Below the pieces are notes generated by a model. It ran no database searches. It had not been told where the DNA came from and saw only the letters and a list, made by a program, of their open reading frames with translations. Below, piece by piece: positions 12,053 to 21,364 of a stretch of 64,000 nucleotides of DNA (positions are counted from its first letter, which is position 1; every line of letters begins with the position of its first letter). Location of the stretch: NCBI GenBank assembly GCA_046048055.1, contig JBJOGW010000091.1, positions 1-64,000 of the forward strand, written 5' to 3'. The DNA is from SYAC01 sp046048055. GTDB taxonomy: Bacteria; Planctomycetota; Phycisphaerae; Phycisphaerales; SM1A02. A program made the translations under genes and the position numbers.

Positions 12053-13950
12053 TGGCGCGCCCCCGCAAGAAACCGGTTGCCGCGGCCGAGCCGCCGCCAT
12101 CCGTGGAGGCGTTCCTGGAACGGCAGGCACGGCTGGATCTGCTGCGTTTCATCACCTGCGGGAGCGTGGATGACGGCAAGAGCACGCTCATCGGCCGGCT
12201 GCTGTGGGAGAGCCAGTTGCTCTTCGAGGACCAGATCGCGGCGCTGGAGCGGGACTCCGCGCGACACGGAACCCAGGGCCAGGAGATCGACTTCGCGCTG
12301 CTGGTGGACGGCCTGGCCGCGGAACGCGAGCAAGGCATCACCATCGACGTGGCCTATCGATTCTTCACCACCAGCCGCCGAAGTTTCATCGTGGCCGACA
12401 CGCCCGGCCACGAGCAGTACACCCGCAACATGGTCACGGGGGCCAGCACCGCCGATGTGGCCGTGCTGCTGGTCGACGCACGCCAGGGCCTGCTCACGCA
12501 GACCCGCCGGCACAGTTACCTGGTCTCGCTCATGGGCATCCGGGACGTGGCCGTGGCCATCAACAAGATGGACCTGGTGGACTTTGACCCATCCGTCTTC
12601 GACCAAATCCAGGCCGAGTATCAGGCCTTCGCGGCACCCCTGGGCTTTCGGTCGATCTCCGCGATCCCCATCTCCGCGCTCCGGGGCGACAATGTCACCG
12701 AACGATCCTCGCGGACCGGGTGGTATCGCGGCCCCACGCTCATGGCCTGGCTGGAGACCGTGCGCCCCGACCCGCCGCACCACCAGCGGTTCTGCTTTCC
12801 GGTGCAGGCGGTCAACCGACCCAGCCACGACTTTCGCGGCGTCATGGGCACGGTGGCTGAGGGGCACGTGAGCCGTGGAGACGCGGTGCGCGTGACCGCC
12901 AGCGGCCAGACCGCACGGGTGCAGCGCATCGTGACCCTGGACGGCGATCTGGAGCGGGCGGAACGCGGACAGGCGATCACGCTCACCCTGGACCGTGAGA
13001 TCGACGCCAGCCGCGGCGACGTGATCAGCTGCAGCCAGGCGATCGAGACCACCGATCAGTTCGAGGCCTCGCTGGTCTGGATGCACGGCGACCGGGGCCT
13101 GACCGGCCGCAGCTACCTGATGAAGCTGGCCACGCAGGTCACGCCCGCCTCCATCACCGCGATCAAGCACGGCGTGAACGTGAACACGCTGGCCGAGGAG
13201 CCGCGCAGCCAGCTGGAACTGAACGACATCGCCACGTGCACCCTGGCCACGGCGCAACCCGTGGCCTTCGACGCCTACGAGCGGTCGCGCACGCTGGGTG
13301 GGTTCATCCTGATCGACCGCTTCTCGCACGCCACGGTGGCCGCGGGGATGATCCGGCACAACCTGCGGCGAGCCCAGAACGTGCACCGCCAGGCGCTCAC
13401 GATCGACCAGACGGCCCGCGAGCGGCTCCATGGTCACCCGGCACGGGTCATCTGGTTCACCGGCCTCTCCGGCAGCGGCAAGAGCACCATCGCCAACGCC
13501 CTGGAGACCGCCCTGCATCGCATGGGTCGCCACACCTACATCCTGGATGGCGACAATGTCCGGCAGGGCCTCAACCGCGACCTGGGCTTCACCGAGGCCG
13601 ACCGGGTGGAGAACATCCGTCGCGTGGCCGAGGTGGCCCGGCTGATGTGCGATGCGGGTCTGATCGTGATGACCAGCTTCATCTCGCCGTTCCGCGCGGA
13701 GCGCGAGATGGCCCGTGAACGGATCGGGGCGGACCGCTTCCTGGAGGTGCACGTGAGCACGTCGCTGGCGGAGTGCGAGCGCCGGGACGTGAAGGGCCTG
13801 TACCGCAAGGCTCGGCGGGGCGAACTGCCCAATCTCAGCGGCATTGGCAGCCCCTACGAGCCCCCTGACGCGCCGGACCTGGCGATCGACACCGCGGCCA
13901 TCAGCGTGGATGAGGCGGTGCGGCTGCTGATTGACCGCCTCGAAGCTTGA
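12052..13950 (+). CDS. cysNC: Bifunctional sulfate adenylyltransferase subunit 1 / adenylylsulfate kinase (CysN-CysC)
   Basis: The GTPase half activates CysD to make APS; the kinase half phosphorylates APS to PAPS. The 632 residues hold both domains. GTPase motifs are G1 CGSVDDGKST (residues 36-45), G3 DTPGHEQYTRN (116-126) and G4 NKMD (171-174), followed by the beta-barrel domains. From ~460 comes APS kinase with P-loop GLSGSGKST (471-479), LDGDNVRQGLNRDLGF and the lid sequence RKARRGELPNLSGIGSPYE. The start codon overlaps the cysD stop in TGATG, so translation is probably coupled and gives a 1:1 complex. There is no APS or PAPS reductase in the window, so the fate of the PAPS is not shown. 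Confidence 0.96.
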   Translation: MARPRKKPVAAAEPPPSVEAFLERQARLDLLRFITCGSVDDGKSTLIGRLLWESQLLFEDQIAALERDSARHGTQGQEIDFALLVDGLAAEREQGITIDVAYRFFTTSRRSFIVADTPGHEQYTRNMVTGASTADVAVLLVDARQGLLTQTRRHSYLVSLMGIRDVAVAINKMDLVDFDPSVFDQIQAEYQAFAAPLGFRSISAIPISALRGDNVTERSSRTGWYRGPTLMAWLETVRPDPPHHQRFCFPVQAVNRPSHDFRGVMGTVAEGHVSRGDAVRVTASGQTARVQRIVTLDGDLERAERGQAITLTLDREIDASRGDVISCSQAIETTDQFEASLVWMHGDRGLTGRSYLMKLATQVTPASITAIKHGVNVNTLAEEPRSQLELNDIATCTLATAQPVAFDAYERSRTLGGFILIDRFSHATVAAGMIRHNLRRAQNVHRQALTIDQTARERLHGHPARVIWFTGLSGSGKSTIANALETALHRMGRHTYILDGDNVRQGLNRDLGFTEADRVENIRRVAEVARLMCDAGLIVMTSFISPFRAEREMARERIGADRFLEVHVSTSLAECERRDVKGLYRKARRGELPNLSGIGSPYEPPDAPDLAIDTAAISVDEAVRLLIDRLEA

Positions 13951-13975
13951 GGCCATGCCGTACGCCCAGCGGGGG

Positions 13976-14355
<380 letters not shown>

Positions 14356-14375
14356 AGTTGTCACAGAACATCGTC

Positions 14376-14381
14376 AGTGTA
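14376..14381 (-). promoter_or_regulatory. Possible -10 element for tmRNA
   Basis: TACACT on the minus strand, 20 bases before the mature 5' end, preceded at about 18 bases by TTTCGC. It would yield a precursor with a short 5' leader removed by processing. Confidence 0.35.
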
Positions 14382-14416
14382 GGCGAGATCGGACCGTCGG
14401 CGAAATGGCCGGCGGC

Positions 14417-15844
14417 TCAGCAGGCCGTGTCGGCGCTGGCCCGAAGGCGGTTCAGGCAGTTCAAGGCCGCCACCTTGTAGCACTCGGCGAAGGTGGGATA
14501 GTTGAACACCGTGCTCAGGAAGTAATCCAGGCCCCCGCCGAGCGCCAGAACCGCCTGACCGATGTGCACCAGCTCGGTGGCCTGGCTGCCGATGCAGTGG
14601 GCCCCGAGCAGTCGCCGCGTCTCGCGGTGAAAGAGCAGTTTCAGCAGGCCTGCCTCGTCACCGCGGATCTGCCCGCGGGCGCTCTCGCTGTATCGGGCCA
14701 CGCCGATCTCGTAGGGCACGCAGTCGCGGGTCAGTTCCTGCTCGTTGGCGCCCACGCTGCTCAGTTCGGGCACGGCATAGATCCCGAACGGCCAGTGGCA
14801 TGCCATCCCGGGATGCGGCTCGCCGAACATGTCGCAACTGGCGATGCGGCCCTGCTCGTAGCTGGTGGCGGCCAGGCCCGGGGAGCCGATCACGTCACCG
14901 GCCGCGTAGATCCAGGGCCTTGCGGTGCGGAACCGCTCGTCCACCCGGATCCGGCCACGCTGGTCCACCTCCAGGCCCACGGCCTGCAGGTTGAGCGACT
15001 CCACGTTGCCCGTGCGCCCGGCGCTCACCAGCACCATGTCCGTGGCCATGCGCTTGCCGCTCCGGGTGGTCACCACCACGCGGGGCTGTCCACTTGCCGT
15101 CGTCTCGCGCGCCGCACCGGCCACCTCCTCGCCCATGCGGAAGGTGACCTGCTGCTTGCGCATCTGGTGGATCAACTCGTCCACGATCTCGTGGTCGATG
15201 AACCCCAATGGCCGCTCCACCTTGTCCATGACCGTCACCTGCACGCCCGCGTTGGCGAACATGCTTCCGTACTCGATGCCGATCACGCCGGCCCCGATGA
15301 CCAGCAGCGTGCGCGGCAGTCGCGGCGCCGCCAGGATGGTGTCGCTGGTGAACACGCACTCGGGATCGGGCCTGGTGTCGCCGGGCATGATGGCCCGGCT
15401 GCCGGTGGCCACCAGCACGAAGGCGGCCTGCAGCCTTCGCACGCCTTCCGCGCCCTCCACCATCACGGCATGGTCACCCTCGAAGGAGGCCAGGCCGCTC
15501 ACCACCTCGATCTCGTTGCGGTCGAACTGGTCATGCACCACCACGCTCTCGCGCTCCACCACGCTGTGCACGCGGCTCATGAGCGCCTCCATGGTGGGTC
15601 GCACCGGCCGGGCACCGATCGAGTGCAGACTGAGCATCAGGCTGCGTCGCGTCAGGCTGCGCACGGCCTCGCGAAAGGTCTTGCTCGGGATGGTGCCCGT
15701 GGTGGTGCAGGCACCACCGACCTGGCGGCTCCGCTCCACCACGCAGACGCGCTTGCCCAGCTTGGCGGCCTGCACCGCGGCGCGTTGACCCGCCGGACCG
15801 CTTCCCAGCACCACCAGGTCGTACTCGAAGGCATCGCCGCTCAT
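14417..15844 (-). CDS. sthA: Soluble pyridine nucleotide transhydrogenase
   Basis: FAD protein that moves reducing equivalents between NADPH and NAD+. The 475 residues match SthA length. The N-terminal FAD site is YDLVVLGSGPAGQRAAVQAA. The region where disulfide oxidoreductases keep CxxxxC reads GGACTTTGTIPSKTFREAV: one Cys only and the GTIPSK motif, which separates SthA from lipoamide dehydrogenase. The NAD(P)-binding motif is LLVIGAGVIGIEYGSMFA, and the second FAD motif is IYAAGDVIG. ATG at 15842-15844 is chosen over an upstream in-frame codon because the family N-terminus starts here and TATGCT lies eight bases upstream. The gene upstream is divergent. Confidence 0.92.
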   Translation of the reverse strand: MSGDAFEYDLVVLGSGPAGQRAAVQAAKLGKRVCVVERSRQVGGACTTTGTIPSKTFREAVRSLTRRSLMLSLHSIGARPVRPTMEALMSRVHSVVERESVVVHDQFDRNEIEVVSGLASFEGDHAVMVEGAEGVRRLQAAFVLVATGSRAIMPGDTRPDPECVFTSDTILAAPRLPRTLLVIGAGVIGIEYGSMFANAGVQVTVMDKVERPLGFIDHEIVDELIHQMRKQQVTFRMGEEVAGAARETTASGQPRVVVTTRSGKRMATDMVLVSAGRTGNVESLNLQAVGLEVDQRGRIRVDERFRTARPWIYAAGDVIGSPGLAATSYEQGRIASCDMFGEPHPGMACHWPFGIYAVPELSSVGANEQELTRDCVPYEIGVARYSESARGQIRGDEAGLLKLLFHRETRRLLGAHCIGSQATELVHIGQAVLALGGGLDYFLSTVFNYPTFAECYKVAALNCLNRLRASADTAC

Positions 15845-15910
15845 GGGATTCGAGCATATCGGCGGCCGCAAAGGTTCACGTCGGGTACGTTGACCGGGGA
15901 GAATCCGCGC
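15845..15910. promoter_or_regulatory. Divergent promoter region sthA / flavin-reductase gene
   Basis: Minus strand: TATGCT (15853-15858) ends eight bases before the sthA ATG. Plus strand: TACGTT (15886-15891) ends 19 bases before the ATG at 15911, with GGGGAG in between as a possible ribosome site. The right-hand gene therefore looks leadered and the left-hand one nearly leaderless. Confidence 0.35.
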
Positions 15911-16570
15911 ATGCCCCACGTGAGTGTCGATCCCGCCACGCTGCCACCCGATCGCCGCTACGCGCTCATGATCGGTTCCATCGTTCCGCGACCCATCGCG
16001 GTGGTGGGCACCTGTCTGCCCGATGGCTCGGAGCCCAACCTGGCGCCCTTCTCCTTCTACGCGGGCGTGGGAAGCGATCCCATGTGCCTGCTGTTCTGTC
16101 CAGCCAACCGGTCAGATGGATCCGAGAAGGACTCGCTGCGTCACGCCAAGCCGGTGGCCGAGGGCGGCTGCGGCGAGTTCACGGTGAGCGTGGCCACCGA
16201 GTCCATCATCCGGCAGGTGGTGGCGTGCGCCGAGGAACTGCCTCCCGCCTGCAGCGAGTTCGAGCTTTCGGGCCTCACGCCCGCACCATCGCACCGGGTC
16301 AGGCCGCCCCGGGTCCATGAGAGCCCGATCACCTTCGAGTGCCGGACGCTGCGCGTGATTCGCACCAATCCGGGGCGACCCAGCGGCGGCAACATCGTGC
16401 TTGGGGAGGTGGTCTGGATCCACGCCGACCCATCGGTGGTGGATGATCGCTTCCGCGTGCAGCCCGACGCCGTGCGAGCGGTGGGCCGGATGGGTGGGCT
16501 GGACTATGTCCGTACGGCGGATCGCCTCGAACTGCCGTGGGGCGCCGCGGCGTTGCGCGGCGGAACATGA
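15911..16570 (+). CDS. Flavin reductase-like, FMN-binding split-barrel protein
   Basis: The 219-residue product resembles the flavin reductase-like domain family: RYALMIGSIVPRPIAVVGT at the start of the barrel, PNLAPFSFYAGVGSDPM (the usual xNlAPfSfF motif) and GEFTVSVATESIIRQV. Members bind FMN and include flavin reductases and proteins of unknown role; the true substrate cannot be assigned. ATG at 15911 is chosen since the family domain begins there and GGGGAG lies 10-15 bases upstream. The open frame further left overlaps sthA and tmRNA and is not real. The gene converges with serC, with one base between the stop codons. Confidence 0.75.
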   Translation: MPHVSVDPATLPPDRRYALMIGSIVPRPIAVVGTCLPDGSEPNLAPFSFYAGVGSDPMCLLFCPANRSDGSEKDSLRHAKPVAEGGCGEFTVSVATESIIRQVVACAEELPPACSEFELSGLTPAPSHRVRPPRVHESPITFECRTLRVIRTNPGRPSGGNIVLGEVVWIHADPSVVDDRFRVQPDAVRAVGRMGGLDYVRTADRLELPWGAAALRGGT

Positions 16571-16571
16571 C

Positions 16572-17705
16572 TCAGCCCATCCGACGGGCGAAATCCCGCA
16601 TGAAGTCCGCCAGCGTCTGGGCACCGGCCAGCGGCATGGCGTTGTACATGCTGGCCCGGATGCCACCGGTACTGCGGTGGCCGGCCAGGCCATCCATGCC
16701 GTGCGCCGCCGCCTCGCGCACGAACGCGGCGTCCAGGTCCGGGCTGGGGCCTCGGAAGAGCACATTGATCGGGCTTTGGCACCAGCGCTCGGCGTGAGCC
16801 TTCCAGAAACCGCCGCTCTCGTCGATCGCCTGCAGCACCAGTCCGCTGCGCTCGGCCGCAAGCCGCTGCATGACCTGCACGCCGCCCTGCCGCTCGATCC
16901 AGCGGCACACCAGCCCAACCACATGGATGCCGAAGGTGTTCGGCGTGTTGGGCCGGCTCTCGCCTCGGGCATACTCGTCGTATCGGAGCAGGCTCGGCAG
17001 CATCCGGCATCCGCGGTCCAGCAGGTCGCGCCGGATCAGCACCATGGTCATGCCGCTCGGACCCAGGTTCTTCTGGGCCGCGGCGTAGACCAGGCCATGA
17101 CCGGCCAGGTCCAGGGGCTCCGCCAGGATGTCGCTGCTGGCATCCCGTGCCAGCCATGCACCCTCCGCAGCCCGGGGTGTGACGCTCCACTTGGTGCCGT
17201 CCACCGTGTTGTTGCTGCACCAGTGGTGATAGGCGGCCCCCGGGCTCGGCGCCGCCTCGTCCGAATGCGGCGTTCGATCGAAGGCGAACGGCTTGCCATC
17301 GAAGGTCACGTGCACGCGACCCACCGCGCGGGCGTCCGCGATCGCCTTGGTGGCCCACAGGCCCGTGTCGGCGTAGTCGGCGTGGCCGCCCTCGGGCAGG
17401 AAGTTCAGCGGCAGCATGCCGAACTGCAGCGTGGCCCCACCGGGAATGAACAGCGCCTCCCAGTCGCTGCCCGCCCCTGCCACGCGCAGGAACGTCGCAT
17501 GGCTCTCCGCCAGCAGCTGGTCGAAGACTGGGCCGCGGTGGCTGTGCTCCAGAATGCCGATGCCGCTGCCGCGCAGGTCGACCAGGTCACGCTGCAGTTC
17601 CTCCAGCACCTCGAGCGGCAGGCATGCCGGGCCCGCACTGAAGTTGAAGACGCGTCCCGACGCGGCCGAACGCACCGCCTGCATGCCCACGACTGCGCCG
17701 GTCAT
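16572..17705 (-). CDS. serC: Phosphoserine aminotransferase
   Basis: PLP enzyme converting 3-phosphohydroxypyruvate and glutamate to phosphoserine. The 377-residue protein shows RVFNFSAGPACLPLEVLEE at the N-terminus, LFIPGGATLQFGMLPLNFL, the Schiff-base lysine in YAAAQKNLGPSGMTMV, PNTPNTFGIHVVGLV, and the C-terminal GHRSTGGIRASMYNAMPL. ATG at 17703-17705 overlaps the serA stop in TGATG. A few residues precede the family N-terminus; an in-frame ATG eight codons later is an alternative. It is the last gene of a DUF1015-serA-serC operon whose first two steps of serine synthesis lie next to each other. No serB is present in the window. Confidence 0.95.
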   Translation of the reverse strand: MTGAVVGMQAVRSAASGRVFNFSAGPACLPLEVLEELQRDLVDLRGSGIGILEHSHRGPVFDQLLAESHATFLRVAGAGSDWEALFIPGGATLQFGMLPLNFLPEGGHADYADTGLWATKAIADARAVGRVHVTFDGKPFAFDRTPHSDEAAPSPGAAYHHWCSNNTVDGTKWSVTPRAAEGAWLARDASSDILAEPLDLAGHGLVYAAAQKNLGPSGMTMVLIRRDLLDRGCRMLPSLLRYDEYARGESRPNTPNTFGIHVVGLVCRWIERQGGVQVMQRLAAERSGLVLQAIDESGGFWKAHAERWCQSPINVLFRGPSPDLDAAFVREAAAHGMDGLAGHRSTGGIRASMYNAMPLAGAQTLADFMRDFARRMG

Positions 17706-18976
17706 CACGAACGCCTCGGAGGCACATGGGAGATTCCGGCCCCGAGCACCGAGGGATTCTGCCGGATCGCCTGCAGGTGCACGTCGCTGGGCGACTGGTC
17801 CAGGTGCATGCGTGCCATGGCCGCCTCGGCGCCCTCGTAGATCACGTTCTCCATCTCCTCCACGTTGATGCCCGCCTGACCCAGCGTGTAGAAGATGTGG
17901 GCGAGCACGCCCGGCCGGTTCAGGTGCCGCACCCACAGCAGCACCCCCGAGGGCGTGGGCCGGGCCCGGTTCACGCAGTTGGGCGCCGTGCCCCGGTCCA
18001 TCCACTCGCGGATCACCCGAACGCTCTCGGTGGCCACCGCGTGAGCGGCCTGTTCGGTGCTGGCGGCCACATGGAACGTGCCATACAGGCCCGGCAGCCG
18101 TGCCAGGGGACTCTCGAAGGCGGCGCGGTCCGACTCGGGTTCATGGACAAACACGTCGAGGCCCGCACGGATGCCCCGATCACGCACCGCCGCGGCCAGC
18201 GCGCTCTCGTCGATCACGCGGCCACTGGAGATGTTCACCAGGATCGAGCCTGACCGCAGGGCGTTCAGGAACTTCTCGCCGACCAGGCCATCGGTTTCCT
18301 CGTTCACCGCCACGCACACGCAGACCACGTCCGCCAGCTTGGCCAGGTTCACGATGTTGGCGCAGTAGTGCACGCCGGCTGCGTCGGCCTTCTCCTCGGT
18401 CAGGTGCCGGCTCCACGCCACCACGCCCATGCCGAAGGCCTTGGCACGCCGGGCGATCTCCATCCCCACCTGCCCCAACCCCACGATCCCCATGGTGCGG
18501 CCGTGCAGGCCGGCGGACTTGAGAAACTCGACGCGATCCCATCGGCCCTCACGCATCCGGATCACCTGATCGGGCACGCGACGGTCGCAGGCCAGCACCA
18601 GCGCCCACGCGAGTTCCGCCACCGCGTGGGCGTTGCGGCCCGGACAGTTGCTCACGAACACGCCTCGGCGGCTCGCCGCGGCCAGGTCGATCTCCTCCAC
18701 ACCCGCCCCGGCCTGCACCACCAGGGCCAACCTGCCGCTGGCCTCGATGGCGGCCGCAGTCACGGCCGTCTCACGCACCACCAGCACCTCGGGCTGCAGC
18801 GTGGCGAGACGCTGGGGCAGCTGAGCGGCGGTGAGTTCCGGCTCATGGATGGTGTCGCAACCGAGTTCCTTCAGGGCGGTCAGTCCAGCGGGCTCAAAGG
18901 CATCGGCCACCAGCACCCGCGTGACGCCGGTGCCCGAGCCGCGCGAGGCCTCCGGCTGCTGCGAAAGCGTGTTCAT
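17705..18976 (-). CDS. serA: D-3-phosphoglycerate dehydrogenase (SerA-like)
   Basis: Oxidises 3-phosphoglycerate to 3-phosphohydroxypyruvate with NAD+, the first step of serine synthesis. The 423 residues contain an N-terminal substrate domain, the Rossmann motif GRTMGIVGLGQVGMEIARR, the catalytic Glu in VHEPES and His in TFHVAAST, and a C-terminal ACT-like region (GVLLWVRHLNRPGVLAHIFYTLG) that usually binds serine for feedback control. The segment normally reading N-x-x-Arg-Gly is NISSGRVIDE here, so the usual active-site Arg is Ser and an Arg appears two positions later. The start overlaps the upstream DUF1015 stop and the stop overlaps serC, both as TGATG. A related 2-hydroxyacid dehydrogenase is less likely given serC. 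Confidence 0.9.
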   Translation of the reverse strand: MNTLSQQPEASRGSGTGVTRVLVADAFEPAGLTALKELGCDTIHEPELTAAQLPQRLATLQPEVLVVRETAVTAAAIEASGRLALVVQAGAGVEEIDLAAASRRGVFVSNCPGRNAHAVAELAWALVLACDRRVPDQVIRMREGRWDRVEFLKSAGLHGRTMGIVGLGQVGMEIARRAKAFGMGVVAWSRHLTEEKADAAGVHYCANIVNLAKLADVVCVCVAVNEETDGLVGEKFLNALRSGSILVNISSGRVIDESALAAAVRDRGIRAGLDVFVHEPESDRAAFESPLARLPGLYGTFHVAASTEQAAHAVATESVRVIREWMDRGTAPNCVNRARPTPSGVLLWVRHLNRPGVLAHIFYTLGQAGINVEEMENVIYEGAEAAMARMHLDQSPSDVHLQAIRQNPSVLGAGISHVPPRRS

Positions 18977-20043
18977 CACGCGATTGTAGTGCGATGCATC
19001 CAGAGTCCGGACCGGATGGCCGGCTCCATCCACACGCTTCGGGCCGGCAGTCGCAGGCCCGCCCGAAGGAGAGCCTGCAATTGGTCCATCCCGGGTTCCG
19101 GAAGCCGAATGGACCACCGGCCAGCCACGCCCGCCTCGGCGGCCGAACCCAGCCGCCGCCGCGTGCTGGTGGATGGATCCAGGCCCACGGCCGCCCGCCA
19201 CCAGACATCCAGCCGCGCATCCATGGTGACCGCCACCGGGTCGTCCTCGTTGCCGGGTGGGAGCGGAATGCGCCAGCGACCGCCATCGACGCCCGCCTGC
19301 ACCACCACGGCGTCGATGTCCGGCTGGCTCGCGCCGTGCACGCGCTCACCATGCCGCTCGATGGCAGCCTGCAGCGCCGACTGCGCGTGCATCACGACCA
19401 ACCGGGTCGCCCATCGTGGGCGCAGCTGCTCCAGCGGCACCAGCCATGCCAGAGCGTCACGGCCTGACTGCAGCAGTTCGCCACCCTCCATCACCCACGC
19501 ATGCCGCACGGTCGCGAAGGCGTCCACCATCTCCCGGGTGCGACGGCCCCGCCAGAGCGTGTGCGTGGCCTCATCATCGGCCACCACATGGAAGAGGGGC
19601 CGATCGTTCATCTCGCGCTCGAAGAGCTCGTGCATCGCCTCCGAGGACTCGAAGCCGATCACCATGGACTCCACGTTCGCGCCGATCCGTTCCGTCACGG
19701 ATGCATGCATGGCCGTCAGCAGCGGGCAGGACTCGCAGAGCGGCGAGAGACCGGCATCCAGCGCCACGGTGGAGACGTGCGCCACAGCTCCAGCCACCCG
19801 TCGGTGCTGCCGCACGTGCCGATGCATCAGGATCGCGGGCTCCGGATCCCCCATCAGCGAGCGCTCCCCGACCAGTCGATCCAGGGCCTCCGCCCCCTCA
19901 TGAATGGATCGGATCAGCCCTGGAATCTCTCCATCGCTCGGCAGGCCTGCTTCCAGGTCTCCGTGCCCGAGCCGGGCGCTTGAGAATCCCCGAACGCGCG
20001 CTGCCGAGGGACGAAGGACCGAGAACGGACGGATCGGGACCAT
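18976..20043 (-). CDS. DUF1015-like protein, first gene of the serine operon
   Basis: A 355-residue soluble protein with weak similarity to the DUF1015 family: MVPIRPFSVLRP at the N-terminus and DRPLFHVVADDEATHTLW in the middle, the place where family members read pLFxVxaDdgxxHxLW. The YIADGHHR-type motif normally following is absent (here HAWVMEGGELLQSGR), and the protein is shorter than the usual ~410. DUF1015 genes are found beside serA/serC in other phyla, and here the stop overlaps the serA start, so a role linked to serine metabolism is plausible but unproven. TAGACT ends 11 bases before the ATG. The family call is tentative. Confidence 0.6.
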   Translation of the reverse strand: MVPIRPFSVLRPSAARVRGFSSARLGHGDLEAGLPSDGEIPGLIRSIHEGAEALDRLVGERSLMGDPEPAILMHRHVRQHRRVAGAVAHVSTVALDAGLSPLCESCPLLTAMHASVTERIGANVESMVIGFESSEAMHELFEREMNDRPLFHVVADDEATHTLWRGRRTREMVDAFATVRHAWVMEGGELLQSGRDALAWLVPLEQLRPRWATRLVVMHAQSALQAAIERHGERVHGASQPDIDAVVVQAGVDGGRWRIPLPPGNEDDPVAVTMDARLDVWWRAAVGLDPSTSTRRRLGSAAEAGVAGRWSIRLPEPGMDQLQALLRAGLRLPARSVWMEPAIRSGLWMHRTTIA

Positions 20044-20230
20044 GGCCGGGTCGCAGTCTAGGCCCGCAATCTGGGCAATTCAGCCTGTTCCGTCTGTTCC
20101 GCCATGCGGATCGAATGGAGGGCGTGGGTGGACTCATCCACCTCCCGCATCGAGCCGACGAGCCTGGGGATCCGCGAAGTGTGGGTCCGCACACCAGTCT
20201 TCAAGATCCGCCACAGGCACGAGGTCGACC

Positions 20231-21325
20231 ATGCGTCCAGTCCAGACTCCCGCAAACGTTCATGCAAGCGATTGCCCATCATGCCACGGCGACACCTCGT
20301 CGCGAACCCGACGCTTTGACCAACTCGCGGCCCGTCTTCGCCGCGCGGGCCTGGTCTGGGCCCAGGCAGAGCCAGGCTTCGTTCACTGGAGCACGCAAGG
20401 CGACCCGCTGACCACGCTGGTGGCCGACAGCCCCTGGATCCGCCGCCAGGTCGGGGATGTCCTGGCAGGCTGGAGCGATGGCGAGCACCGCCGACCCCGG
20501 GAGATCATCGCCGGCTGCTGGGCCTTGCCCGGCGGCATCTCGCGCCGCAGCGACGGTCGATCCCAGGGAGTGGCCGTGGCTCTGACGCAACGGATCACCG
20601 GACCACAGGGCAGCCTTCGCGCGCTCTGCCAGAGCGTGCACATGGATCACCAACTGACGGCCGACCTGCTGCTCCAGTCCAGGCTGGCCACCGGGCATGA
20701 GATCCCGCGTCTCGCCGCGATGGTGCGCCTGATCCGTCCGGCGCCGCTTCGACCGACCACCATGCCCGGCGTGGAGGCCCTGCTGCGGGCCATCGAAGCC
20801 ACGCACCGAAGCGTGCGCGGCCATAGCGAGCGCACCGCGGAACTGGCCTTCCGCCTGGCTGCGGCCGCGGGCATGACGATCTCGGAAACCCGATCCGCAC
20901 GCGTGGCCGGATTGCTGCACGACGTGGGCAAGTTGGGGGTACCTGAAGGGGTGCTCCGCAAGCCGGGAGCACTCAGCCCTGATGAACGGGCCATGGTCAA
21001 CCTGCATCCGGAGATCGGCCAGCGAATCGTTCAGGGCCTTGGGGGGCTCGACCATGCCGTGCCCTCCATCCTGTGGCATCACGAACGCTGGGATGGCCAT
21101 GGCTACCCCCACCGACTCAGCGGCGAGCGCATTCCGCGCCTCGCGCGCCTCATGGCCATCGTGGACAGTTTCGACGCCATGCGGCAGGATCGTCCCTATC
21201 GGCGCGCGCTGTCCGTCGAGCGATCGCTGCGGGAGATTCGCGAAGGCGCGGGACGACAGTTCGACCCCGGCCTGGCCGACACCTTCGTTCGCATGGTGGA
21301 CCGCGAGCCCGCCCTGGCTGCCTGA
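20231..21325 (+). CDS. HD-GYP domain protein
   Basis: A 364-residue protein. The N-terminal ~170 residues are uncharacterised but begin with a CPSCHGD pair. Residues ~180-360 are an HD-GYP domain: HSERTAELAF, LLHDVGKLGVPEGVLRKPG, HHERWDGHGYPHRLSGE and RLARLMAIVDSFDAM. The HD and GYP residues are intact, so it may hydrolyse cyclic di-GMP or a related dinucleotide. No receiver or membrane segment is visible. ATG at 20231 with GAGG about eight bases upstream is chosen; the frame extends 327 bases further left across the divergent DUF1015 start, but that part does not look like protein. It is probably a signalling enzyme, with an unknown input signal. Confidence 0.87.
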   Translation: MRPVQTPANVHASDCPSCHGDTSSRTRRFDQLAARLRRAGLVWAQAEPGFVHWSTQGDPLTTLVADSPWIRRQVGDVLAGWSDGEHRRPREIIAGCWALPGGISRRSDGRSQGVAVALTQRITGPQGSLRALCQSVHMDHQLTADLLLQSRLATGHEIPRLAAMVRLIRPAPLRPTTMPGVEALLRAIEATHRSVRGHSERTAELAFRLAAAAGMTISETRSARVAGLLHDVGKLGVPEGVLRKPGALSPDERAMVNLHPEIGQRIVQGLGGLDHAVPSILWHHERWDGHGYPHRLSGERIPRLARLMAIVDSFDAMRQDRPYRRALSVERSLREIREGAGRQFDPGLADTFVRMVDREPALAA

Positions 21326-21364
21326 CCCCTTGCGGCCGCGCCGGACTGGCGCCAAAATGCCCGC

